From Kryptolebias marmoratus (lineage: Eukaryota > Chordata > Actinopteri > Cyprinodontiformes > Rivulidae), in contig NC_051451.1 of NCBI RefSeq assembly GCF_001649575.2, forward strand, positions 17,627,606-17,691,605: a stretch of 64,000 nt of DNA. Direction: 5' to 3'. Made by a program: the position numbers and the translations under genes. Shown here in pieces: positions 49,258 through 58,600 of this stretch (positions within the stretch are counted from its first letter, which is position 1; each line of letters starts with the position of its first letter). Below the pieces are notes generated by a model that searched no databases, was not told the DNA's origin, and saw only the letters and a list, made by a program, of their open reading frames with translations.

Positions 49258-52019
49258 GGTAAGTTTACAGATTCAGCCTAATCTGTCTTTTTAACTGCAT
49301 ACTTTATTCAACAAATCTGAGTGTAAATATGTACTAACAAATCAAAACTGTCAGACTTCCTGATCCCAAGTGGCTCTTCCATAGATATTGCTAATGTTGA
49401 CCTATTTTCAATCATTTCGGCAGTTTGTGTAGGTAAAAAAAATGCACGTAGTAGTTAGCGGCTGTTCACAAAGTTTGATTACTTACAAAGTGTAGACACA
49501 TCAACCGCCAATAATAGAAAAGCCCTGTGCAGATTTTGTTTCTTACTTTATGATTTTTACGTTTTGATCAGTCTTCATGGCGTCATGACGAATCGCTTTA
49601 AAACATAAAGCTTGGTGTTTCTTGGTGCGTTAACCTGTTGGTACCCGTCTGTGTGTCTCCAAGCAGGGTCTGCTGAGGGTTGCCATAGAGAATGCCCGGG
49701 CGCAGGAGAAACAGGACCAGCTGGAGAGGACGGAACTGAAGATGGAGCTTGTCCGAGAGCGGGAGCTCCGAGAGACGCTGGAGAGACAGCTTAGCATGGA
49801 GCAGAAAAACAGAGGTAGACTAGAAATCTCGCAGCTGGATTTGAACATTCGCTGCAAAGCTTTAAGTGTTTCTGATGATTATATGCTAGTCGGCAAGTAT
49901 TGATTGAAGTGCTGTGTTTCCTTCCAGTAATTTATCAAGTGTGTGTTTTAACATCTAAACACAGACAATTCTGCTGTGAAGCTAAACAAGGTTTGCTTTA
50001 ATCCACTTCTTAGCTGACAGGGTGTCCATTAACTTGGAAAATCAGATAAGGAAGTGAGGACACCTACAGTATATTACCCCTGAAAGCAGCTGCAGAGGTG
50101 AATTAGACTGATGTTGGCAGTATACAACAAAATAAATCAAGTTTGGCAAGTTCACAAAAGCTGTCATCTGCAGCACAGTCTGAGCAAAATTCCTGTCAAG
50201 GACATTTTGTTTGTTAGGGTCACACCAGGTGGAAAAAGAGCGACGATAAATGGGGAAAAACTCACTGGCCAGTTGCATGATGCTGCCTGCATGCAGCGGG
50301 GAATATTTTTCTGTTTTGTTTTTATGGGGAGTCGTGCAGCTCAGCACGTTCTGACATCCATTCTCATCTGTCTTTTCTTTTTCTTTTTCAGTTCTGATCC
50401 AGAAACGCCTGAAGAAAGAGAAAAGGAGTAAGAGGAAACTACAGGAGGCCTTGGAGGAGGAGGTCAAACTCCGGGATCAGGCAGAGCACAGCCTGCTGCA
50501 CACTGCCAACACACACATAGGTGCTCAAACTGAAGTCTTTCTTGTAAAACATCACCGTATCTTTTTTTTTTTTTTCTGTTTTGACTCCAAACTGAGTCTA
50601 ATGTTACCACGCTAATTTTCATTTTCATATTAAATGTCACCAAGCTTTCAGTGCAACTTAGCTTTGAGTGTTCATTAGCCTCTAATTAAGTGTCTTTATT
50701 AATTAATGACCAAACTACAGGCCATCAATCACTGGCGGCGCCTCCTCACGCAGAATCCGTGACCCAGGACGCGAATGGGAGCAGCCACGACGACGACAGG
50801 CTGGACACTAAGGCGACACAAGGTACAGCTGTCCAGATAACAAACACTGCTGCCTCAGGCTGCAGCTGGGAAAAGAGACCTAAATTTGGATCTGTAAAAA
50901 TATTCTCGTCCTGAATTTATCTGTAGAAAAACTGTCACTGCTAAAAGAATCTGTCATCCAGTAGCAGGCTCAAGGCAACCCTATTACAGGGTGTGATAGT
51001 TTTGTTTGATAGCAGCTAATAAGTGAAAGTACAGATGAGTAAAAATATAAAAGTTTTTACATTTGTTAAGGAACAGCCTTCATTGTGTTCTAAACTGATG
51101 TCTTTGTTACCAAAATAAAGTTCATTTTTATTGTAAGAATAGTGGTATTCCTGCTGGTCGGGATTTATTTAGCTCCTGTTGACTGAGCTAGGACAACAGA
51201 TTTCATTATTTCACCTACTCACTGCGTTTGATGCTTAACAGACCGATCTACTGGAAAGGTTTTGAAAGATTTCACAGCGAGGCCGCTCCTGAGAAATTGA
51301 GCAAAATGAAATGAAGCATGAGACTGATCACCGGGGCTACCGTTTTAATGGAAACAGCCATTTTAATATATTTATTTTGCCTACTTTATCATCTTCACAG
51401 GGCCAGATGAATGAAAAAGAAAAAAAAAATTGAAAAAAAAGAAAAAAGAAATCTCACAAGTCCCATCATAATCAGACGGAAAAAGAAACGGCCATGATCT
51501 CTCGCCCCGGCCTCATCAAAGGAGTGCATAGTTTCTGCCCACCTCTGCTCCGCACTGTGCCAAGACCGCCAAACCAGACAGCGTGCTTGTTCAAAAGCAA
51601 TTTTTAATTGAATGTCAGTGAAGCAAGAAGAGAACTGGCCACTAATTAATGGCTGTCTTAATTGTCCTCATGACGAGTTTGTTTGGACATCATTTGCATA
51701 ATTAACACCCAGTAATAAATCATTTAAAGGGGAATTGTCTGTCAGACAGCAGGGCAGGATGTGGTCCCTTTGTGTCAGGAAGTTTTATCACCAGAAAAGA
51801 AAAAAGAGGAGGAATCAGAAGCAGAAAAATGCTTTGAACCTAATAATGCTTTCTTTGTTAATCTTCTGTGATCATCGCTCAGCAGAACTTCATTATTTAA
51901 GGTCTTTATCACCGATTCACACACTAAAGAAATCAATGCTGTTTCATTTTAAGTGTTTCGAATATTCTTGCTTTTGGATTTCAGAGGGCAGAATGTTCCT
52001 GCAAACGGGGATGTTCTGA
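30175..52019 (+). CDS. dach1: DACH1 (dachshund homologue), end of exon 1 lost in a gap
   Basis: Coding exons: 30175-30688 (cut by the gap), 37046-37155, 39936-40046, 45122-45300, 45497-45617, 45711-45845, 48366-48562, 49667-49814, 50392-50520, 50721-50822 and 51985-52019; about 620 residues if the gap hides about 80 coding bases. The start is ATG 30175 (MTTMASPAAP). A Pro/Ala/Ser-rich N-terminus leads to SPVESTPQNNECKLVEVKGA and the Ski/Sno/Dac domain (ELICLPQAFDVFLKHLVGGL; VCNVEQVRVLRGLGA). Exon 2 encodes SSRPGRPPKR. Later come KKIKLEAM, LPFMMMSHPLIPAS, SPSPSLDE, the C-terminal coiled-coil Dachbox-C (LSSIETLLTNIQ; LREVAI-like; QKRLKKEKRSKRKLQEALEE) and a short terminal exon EGRMFLQTGMF. DACH proteins are nuclear corepressors acting with Six and Eya in eye, limb and kidney development. 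The first intron, about 6 kb, holds several CA arrays. Motifs and synteny with mzt1, bora, dis3 and pibf1 favour dach1 over dach2. The roughly 50-residue segment human DACH1 has between exons 3 and 4 here was not found, but the phases join without it. Confidence 0.92.
30689..30830. other. Assembly gap (142 N)
   Basis: The gap begins directly after the codons for LRGLGA in dach1 exon 1 and is followed by a G-run. From the human protein about 26 further residues plus two bases of exon 1 are expected, which would fit inside. The donor site of exon 1 is therefore not visible. Confidence 0.98.
31615..31860. promoter_or_regulatory. Candidate conserved non-coding element 4 (dach1 intron 1)
   Basis: A unique, repeat-free block with ATGATTAAATGAATTC, TTATGTAAATGAGC, GGGTCATCAATCC, GGATAAAGGGGGC and GCTAAATTGGCTGGG. 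It mixes homeodomain-like, POU-like (ATGTAAAT) and TCF/GATA-like words in an even base composition that differs from the surrounding CA-rich intron. Confidence 0.4.
32911..36420. repeat. Cluster of (CA)n/(TG)n microsatellites in dach1 intron 1
   Basis: Long arrays lie at 32911-32942, 33762-33779, 33873-33891, 34027-34055, 34172-34197, 34809-34842, 35097-35116 and 35858-35914, with short runs at 36412-36432. The intervening sequence is unique and non-coding. The stretch also contains a small CpG-rich patch at 33046-33092. Confidence 0.9.
36045..36172. promoter_or_regulatory. Candidate conserved non-coding element 5 (dach1 intron 1)
   Basis: A unique block with a perfect octamer ATGCAAAT (36065-36072) amid homeodomain cores: GGTAATTGATGAATTATATG, GCGCCATTAATCTCC, CCTTAATGACGG, GGATTAGATTC and CTAATTAAAATC. 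It has no coding frame and no repeat character. POU plus homeodomain clustering is common in deeply conserved enhancers near dach1-type genes. Confidence 0.5.
38101..38127 (-). other. Potential G-quadruplex on the minus strand (dach1 intron 2)
   Basis: The plus strand reads a C-run followed by TCCCC three times. The complement therefore has four or more runs of at least four G with single-base loops, a textbook quadruplex pattern. Confidence 0.5.
40733..40769. other. Perfect 15-bp hairpin in dach1 intron 3
   Basis: The arms TCTGCTTGCCAAATG (40733-40747) and CATTTGGCAAGCAGA (40755-40769) are exact reverse complements around a 7-base loop ATGACAG. The stem does not extend further, so it is shorter than a usual miRNA precursor. 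The arms contain TGCCAA/TTGGCA, resembling NFI half-sites. Confidence 0.6.
44310..45015 (+). repeat. Interspersed repeat, family A, copy 4 (dach1 intron 3)
   Basis: The copy has the family head (TTATCACCTGCCACCAAAG, AATGTTTTTGCTCGTG), ATATCTCATGAACCA, TTTAATGAAACT, two sub-units with CAACTGATTAACTTTTGGAG and CTGATAATCAGCC, and the palindromic end TGCATTCCTTCAGGGAATGC at 44990-45009. A small MITE at 44535-44626 has inserted into it. The dach1 exon beginning at 45122 follows closely. Confidence 0.75.
44535..44626. mobile_element. Small piggyBac-like MITE with strong internal palindrome
   Basis: The ends TTAACCTTCCTGTGGCC and (complement of the right end) TTCAACCCTCCTGAAGCCC are imperfect terminal inverted repeats. 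The left end begins with TTAA, the piggyBac target. Inside is CTTCGGGTC-AAATG-GACCCGAAG (44551-44573), a perfect 9-bp stem. It is about 92 bp long and non-coding. The family is assigned from the TTAA end and the CCTTCGGGTC words common in fish elements. Confidence 0.5.
46340..46570. promoter_or_regulatory. Candidate conserved non-coding element 6 (dach1 intron 6)
   Basis: A unique, moderately GC-rich block in an AT-rich intron. It holds an imperfect inverted repeat (CAGGGCCTAACGA at 46387-46399 and TCGTTAGGGCCCTG at 46458-46471, one extra base) and ends with GGTTTGCATTAGCTTAATGAGG, split as GGTTTGCATTAGC and TTAATGAGG. It has no open frame and no repeat match inside the window. Confidence 0.45.
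48890..49060 (-). repeat. Interspersed repeat, family B, copy 2 (dach1 intron 7)
   Basis: The reverse complement of this stretch matches 29520-29690 block by block, including GCTTTGTTTACATTGAGTG, AATTGCATATCAATATATCT and TTCAGGATAACCTTTTT. The orientation is opposite to copy 1. Confidence 0.65.
49205..49255. repeat. (TTA)n microsatellite
   Basis: About 16 perfect ATT/TTA trinucleotides in dach1 intron 7. Confidence 0.95.
51590..51750. promoter_or_regulatory. Candidate conserved non-coding element 7 (last dach1 intron)
   Basis: A unique block with CAATTTTTAATTGAATG, CCACTAATTAATGGC, GTCTTAATTGTCC, an octamer-type CATTTGCATAATTAAC (ATTTGCAT at 51692-51699) and TAAATCATTTAAAGG. The AT-rich homeodomain/POU clustering is like the block at 36045, with no frame and no repeat character. 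It lies between coding exons 10 and 11. Confidence 0.5.
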
Positions 52020-55000
52020 GGTACTCGGTGGAGGGACGAATGGATGAATGAAAAGATGAATGGATGGGAGAACAGAGTGATGAAGATTCCTCCCTCGTGA
52101 CAAACACAATCGACAGGCATGCTCGGTCCTGCAGTGGCATCTGAGACACAAATCTCCACCTCCCCCACATTTCAGGGGCGACATCTGAACTTTCTTGTTG
52201 CTCTCTTGTTTAATTTATTGAATTTATCATCCAATCTCAGCTGTAGTGGGAAGAGTACTTAATTCTGATGTTGTGTTTGACTGTGTTTATTTCAATTAAG
52301 ATTTTTAGGTCCTAGATGACTAGCTGTTTATTTGTTTGTTTTTTGTTTCCCTTTATCAGTGCTGTTTATTTGGACACAAGTGATGAATATAACTTGTAAC
52401 AGAGTTGTGTACATATATATAGTCATCATTTTTATTAATTATTATATTATTATTATGAGGAAAAAAAAACATAATGGCATGTTGTACAGTCAGTAAGTGA
52501 CTTGTATTGTGTATGTTATGCAGTAGTGCAGTTTGACAATACAAACAATACAAATCCTTTTTATTAAGCTGTGTTTTTTGCTTCTTTCTTGATGTAATTC
52601 CTCTTATTATTCACAGTTCCACGGACGGCTTGTAGCAACACAACACAGGTTGAGTTTTGCTGTTACCAGCGTGAGGTTAAAGAAGATCCTCGGGCTTGCA
52701 TCGCCTGCGTGTGAAGATGTAGAAAATAATCTGGCATTGATTGATTCCGCATCTCCAAAAAAACATGCACGCAGGTATTGACAGGGAAGACAGGAAGGTG
52801 GCGAGCAGGGTCACATTTAAGCTGTCTGTTAGGGAAAAATGTTGACGACGCACTCTCTCTCTTTGTGGCTGGACACGGTTTTTTATTTTTTTGCCTCAGT
52901 ATAACTTTTAGTTATATATGTAACTTTTCTGCTTTCTATTGACTAATTTATTATTTTTGCCTGGATGATTGAATGAAACATAGCTAAATTTCTATTATTT
53001 TCTTATTTATTATAAATTGAAGCCCTGTAAGATTTTCTCAATTAGAAATATGTTAAATGTCTATGGCATCTTGACAAAGTAAGAACATTTTCATCATTCA
53101 AAGTGTGTGTATGTGTGTGTGTGTGAGGGATCAAATACACTTGTTGTTTAGAAATATTAGATGCAATTTCCTTAAGGAAATACTGTAAAAATTCTTAAGT
53201 GACAAGAATATGAACCCTTTTGACGCCCTTAATAATATAAATCACCTTGTTCTCAACCCATTTTTTTCGGTGCCAAGTTCTTTTTTTTCTTTGTTTTTGT
53301 CTGCCAGGTTTTCCCCACACAGCCTTGTCTAAATGTCCCGTATGCCACTTCCTGGACACAGGCCGATAAGCTGTGAAGCAGGACTAAAACAATACCTCTG
53401 CTACAGGCTATTCTTTCTGAGCACAGAACGGTTGACAAATGAATAGCAATGATTCACGAACGAACGTGTGAATGAGTCATCAGCTTTTCAGATGACCACC
53501 TCGGAGGCTGTCTTGACTGAAAAAGATTTAACTTCATTCAGTGCTGCTCTCTCTTTCACCCTCTCCCTGTCTCTCTCACACACACACACACATATCTCAC
53601 AATTCACTGAGTTGCATTGTCCTGCTGAGAGATGTGTAATGGAAAAGATAAACGGAGGATAAAGCTAAGGTGACAGGCCTGAGGTTCATGTGTGTTTGCG
53701 TATTTGCATGTGCGTTCGTGTGTGCGTGCCCGCACACGTGCACGGCACAACAGACCAGCAAACCATCTGCTCATCTCCTCTTAATGAACAAAGCAAACAG
53801 CAGGAGTCAAGGCTGTCTCCAAATCTGGAGTCTCTTTATTGGTAAGCACACACAAACACACATCTCTGCACTGTTTAATCTGATTATCTTTGATTGAGAA
53901 CAGGGGCAAAGCAACCTTTTTAAACCTCACTCCCACATCAGTGACAGAGAAGGTCTGAAACACAATTAGCAAGCTGTTACTGAGCTCTGCTTTGCAGTCA
54001 CATCTGACCACAGGCAGCCAAATAGACCTAATGGCTGGGAACTAACCAATGGGAACTAATATAACTGCATCTGCAACACTGTTAGACAGCTGTTTGCCAT
54101 ATCTTTTCAAATGTACTTGGATGAAACATAAGCACAGGATCAAATGGCTCGGGAGCAAGAGGGGAACACACGCTGTTTGATGTGAATAAACCTGGCAGCC
54201 ACTGGATTTTAAAACAAAGCAGAACCTCTGCAAAGGAAGTCTGGCCTTTGACAAGATATGACACCGTGCTCATGAGGCCAGAGGTCCATAAGAAAAAGTC
54301 ATTAATCTGGACTTTGTGTAGCCATATCCTGCTCAAGACCTCAAGGATAATTAACGCTGTTACAAATCACGTGACTTCAGGACATGAAACATTTCCAGAA
54401 ATACATATTAAATATTGAGCAATCAGAAAATATAGCTTAAGAAAAAATAGATTTGTGCTCTAGGGCATTGAAATGGCCTGTCTATAGGATCATAAGATGA
54501 CAACAGGGTGGCATCAGGAGTAAAATGAGAACCCATCAGGAGTATGATTTGGTTATATGATCTGCACTGATGAAACAATGATGAATAGTATAAATCCAAG
54601 TTAAAAACAACATTGCCAGATCAGTAGTTTTCAGCCTGGGGATATACTTCTCTAAATGGTGATGGAGAGATAAAATCTTACACATGACGATTACCCTGCT
54701 ATTATCATTGTGTGGATGCACTGACGTGTAGAGTAAAGGACCTCATGAATCATAAAACATAATATAACTAGCAATAAAATTCTTATGAAAACTCACCGTA
54801 ATTTCTTTGAGAGCGTGTGTAAATGGTTTACTCAGTTTTTCTGTAGTTTTAATTTTACTTTTGAAAGTGGACACATTAACTCATCTTTAAGATGTTTCAA
54901 ATGTGCAGAAAATCCCTGATTATACAAATTAATTTGACTTTTTTTTTTTTGATATGATGAATCTAAAAATTGTTTGGGTACAAAATGATAGACATATGTC

Positions 55001-55675
55001 TTATTTTTCTTTTGTGTTGGGAGTGGGCTGGTATGATTGCAAGTTTGGTCACATTATTGTGTTTCTCCTGCAGCTTTATTTATGTGAGGATTAGGAAGCC
55101 GATGTTTATGTCTAAGTTTTGTTGGTGTCTAAGTTAATGTCTATGTTTCGATGCAGCTGACTATAACATGCCAAAATCTTTGGTATGACTTAGCTAAAAA
55201 GACTAATCTGAAAAGGGATGAATTATATGATTAAACATTAAAAAATGTTTCAGTAATACTTATTTTCATTTTTGTAAAGAAGCAATAATTATTGAATAGG
55301 TGAAGCTCTTATTCTGCTTTTTATCTAGCCAAGAATTAATTAGTTTCTACAGAAACAACATTATTTTATGTAAGCTGTTTCCCTGTGATAACAAGCTTGT
55401 ATTAAGCAGTTGAAAAGTTCACCAAAAATGTCGAGTAAAAAAAATCCTAAACGCACAGCAACAGCGCCATCTAGCGTTCACCTGTATTCACGCCAGCGTC
55501 GAAAAAAACAGACTTGTCCCTTTCGGACTTCCGTAGCCGATTCCTTCCTCCTGTCTCTTCCTCACCGTGGGAACATGGATCCTCTGAACAACTTAATTTC
55601 GGTGTTTTGGTGAAAATTTCACTTTGTCTTGGGTTCAGCAGCCTCCCTCCGGATTGATTGTCTCACCTGGACGCC
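52020..55675. other. dach1 3' UTR, dach1-ubac2 intergenic DNA and ubac2 promoter
   Basis: The first several hundred bases are presumably dach1 3' UTR; I could not pick one convincing polyadenylation signal. The rest is AT-rich, with short CA/TG runs near 53103, 53578 and 53850 and no supported exon. The ubac2 promoter should occupy the last few hundred bases before 55676; no TATA box stands out. Confidence 0.55.
55463..55477 (-). promoter_or_regulatory. CTCF-like motif, reverse orientation, upstream of ubac2
   Basis: AGCGCCATCTAGCGT; its complement fits the 15-base CTCF core at about 13 positions. It could instead bind YY1 (GCCATCT), which often sits near promoters. It is about 210 bp before the ubac2 start codon and convergent with the motif at 19888. 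Confidence 0.5.
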
Positions 55676-58600
55676 ATGTTTAGCACCACCGGCTCACGGG
55701 GCCTCTGTAAGTATCACTCCGGGGCTGTCACAGTCTGACAGCTAACTGCTGTTAGCATGCCGCTGTCATTCATTTAACTCTGTCAGTTATCGTTTAGGTT
55801 AACTAAGCCTACCCAGTCAACCTAACGACTTAGTTAAGTTCTAGTTGATCAAATAATCTGCCTTAACCGGCTAAGTTTGTCCGCAGAGCCACCGTTTCGT
55901 GTTAAACTCGGTTTTGTTTTTTGTATTTTTTACACAGATATGGCTCCTCTGTCTAAAGGCCTTCTGTTGGTTCTTAATGGGCTGACTGTGATGCTGACTC
56001 TGCTGCCACAGTACCAAGAGATGTTCGTGTACAACCTGCAGGCTGTCACACAGCAGCACCAGGTTTGTCTGCAGGGCGTTTCTTTCTGCCTGGGATCAGA
56101 TAACGTCTACTTTCTGTGGATTTTTGCACCTGGGAGAAGCATGCTTTCTGCCATTAAAGAGGCTGATTCTCATTATCAGCAGCACTGAAGTGGATTTTAA
56201 AACGTCTTGATTTAATTTTAGCTCAAATCCAGATACCCCAGCTAAAGATTTCACACACATCTGAGGCTTCACCAGTCATTGTGATGTGTGTTATCAAATG
56301 ACATGATGGCAGGAATCAGAATTACTGCTGGGTAATGCGAATTACATTAATGAAAAAGCAAGGGTCTTGGAGTACACAAAGTGTCATTTTTTTTATTTTT
56401 AATAAGCCAGAAGTAGCCCTGTCCATGCCTTAAGGAAAGACTAAAAAACTTAGAAAACATTGGACCAAACAAAGGAGATAAAGTCATCATCATTGCTGCT
56501 GCAACATTAAGAAGGCATACATTATTTTCATCCATTTGTCCTGCAGATTTATGTACATCAATATTGTTATGTACATTTATATTAGCATGGATATTAGTGG
56601 AGTGTTGGCAACGCATAGCAACATTTATTTATTTTTTTTGACATAAAAGAAGTATTAGTTTATATCCGCAATCGTTTTTTTTTTTTCATGTGAATTTATT
56701 TGATTCCTCTTCTGGCCAATATCGGGACCAGTTTGAGAGTCTTCATTCTGGAAATAATAATAGCACATCACCAAATATTTTGTGAAAATAAAACTGTCCA
56801 ACGCCACCAAAGTGGAGAAAAGTGCACGGCGGGGTCGGAAAATGAAGAACAATTGGGTGAACCAATTGATTTGCTGATAAACCCCAGAAAATGCTGTTGA
56901 ACCCTTTTTAATATGGTCCTAAAAAAAAAAATTGAGCCTGAAATGTGAGATGCTGTGTAATATATGGGTTATGAATGCTGCATTGTTTTCAAGAAGTATT
57001 GTTACACACAGCTATAATCTTCTGTGCTTTAGAAGTCTGTACAGCTCTTCTTCTTCTTTGTGCGCTGCAGGTGTGGAGGTTGTTGTGTGGCCGGCTGATA
57101 TGTCTGGATGTGAAGGACTCCTTCTGCAGCAGCCTGCTGATTTACAACTTCCGAATCTTTGAGAGAAGGTTTGGAACCAGGAAGTTTGCTGTAAGTCTTA
57201 AAGCTAGACCCGAGTAGGCGTACGAGGTCTTCCCAAACGCTTTTATTTTTAATTTACACAGGGGTTTCAGTGGACCCATCCCTCATCAAAATCACATGTA
57301 GATGAAAGCACAATTGGAAAAAAGTTCAAATTGAATAAACAAAATAATGTTCCTAGTTGAAATGTGAAATGGAAGGAACATATTGAGTTTTGGACATATG
57401 GAGTTTTATTCACAAACTGACTATTTCTTTTTAACATATTCTCACATACAAAACAAGGTTATTCAGAGCTTTTCCTGCAAGATTACACAGACAATAGAAA
57501 TAGTATAATTTTATTAATATTTTAACAGAAACGAGAACAGTTTACTTCTTCATCTGGCTGACATAATGGTACTGCTCTTTTTTGCAGTCCTTCCTGCTGG
57601 GCACGTGGTGTCTCTCTGCACTGGTGGACTTTGTTTTGGCCCAAACCTTCCAGTATGTGTTTGAATATGAAGTGAAGGAACTGCCTGCAGGACTGTGAGT
57701 ATTGTCTCTCTCCTATATACCTCTGTCACCTTTCTGTTTTGTTAATTTCGTGATGTTTTAGGGCGATGTTTCAGTTTTGTGCCGCTTAAAATGAAAACCT
57801 TTAACCACAAAACAGAGCAGTAGGAGTCCTGGGCAGAATAAATTTTGTAATTTGTGGGTTTTGAATGTTAGAGAACTGTGATGCAACATTTATCAATCTT
57901 CACAATCGGAGGGACTTTGAAGAATCTTGACGGACTTAATGAAATGATTAGCTATTATTTAGCGAATCTAAAGACACGTTTTTCTTAAATTCCTTGACAC
58001 ATGTACTACAGAAGTGTTCATATTTTCATCTGTTGTTTTTTTGAATCCCTCCATCCACAGGCTTGCTCCCGTCTTTGCTCTGTTTGTGCCTTTCTACTTG
58101 TCGATCCCCAGGATGCCAGTCACCCAGATCCTGGGCCACATCCAAATCACCAACAAGTCTCTGGTTTACATCGTAGGCCTGCAGGTGAGCTTCCGTGCTC
58201 TGCTGCTGCGCCCGCTTTGGCTGCACACAGAAACTGTACCCGTTTTCCAGCGGGTTTCATCTTCACGTTTTGTTCCTCTCTCGTCAGCTGCTGACTTCCA
58301 GCCCTTTCATGTGGCTCCTTGCACTCAGCGGACTGGTGAGGAACCGATATTTCTGTTATTTCCCCATCTGTCTAGGAGGTGTGCTGGTATTAAAACTGGA
58401 GCAAACGGTTTACAATGTAGCCCTTTTTTCTATAAAAGGTATAGATTTTTAAAAAATGCATATTTAATAGGATTCAGTAAAGTTCTTAGGCAGATCGTAA
58501 CATCCCTGAATTAGACAGCAGTCATTGTGCTCTGGGACTGGAGGAGGGAGGATTCCTGAAAGATGAGTCAAGTTAGTCGATGCTCAGAATGGAGCCACCA

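Noticed and set aside
55938..56188. ubac2 start at the second-exon ATG (MAPLSKG)
   Set aside because: The upstream exon 55676-55706 gives MFSTTGSRGLY, matching the known UBAC2 N-terminus, and joins in frame.
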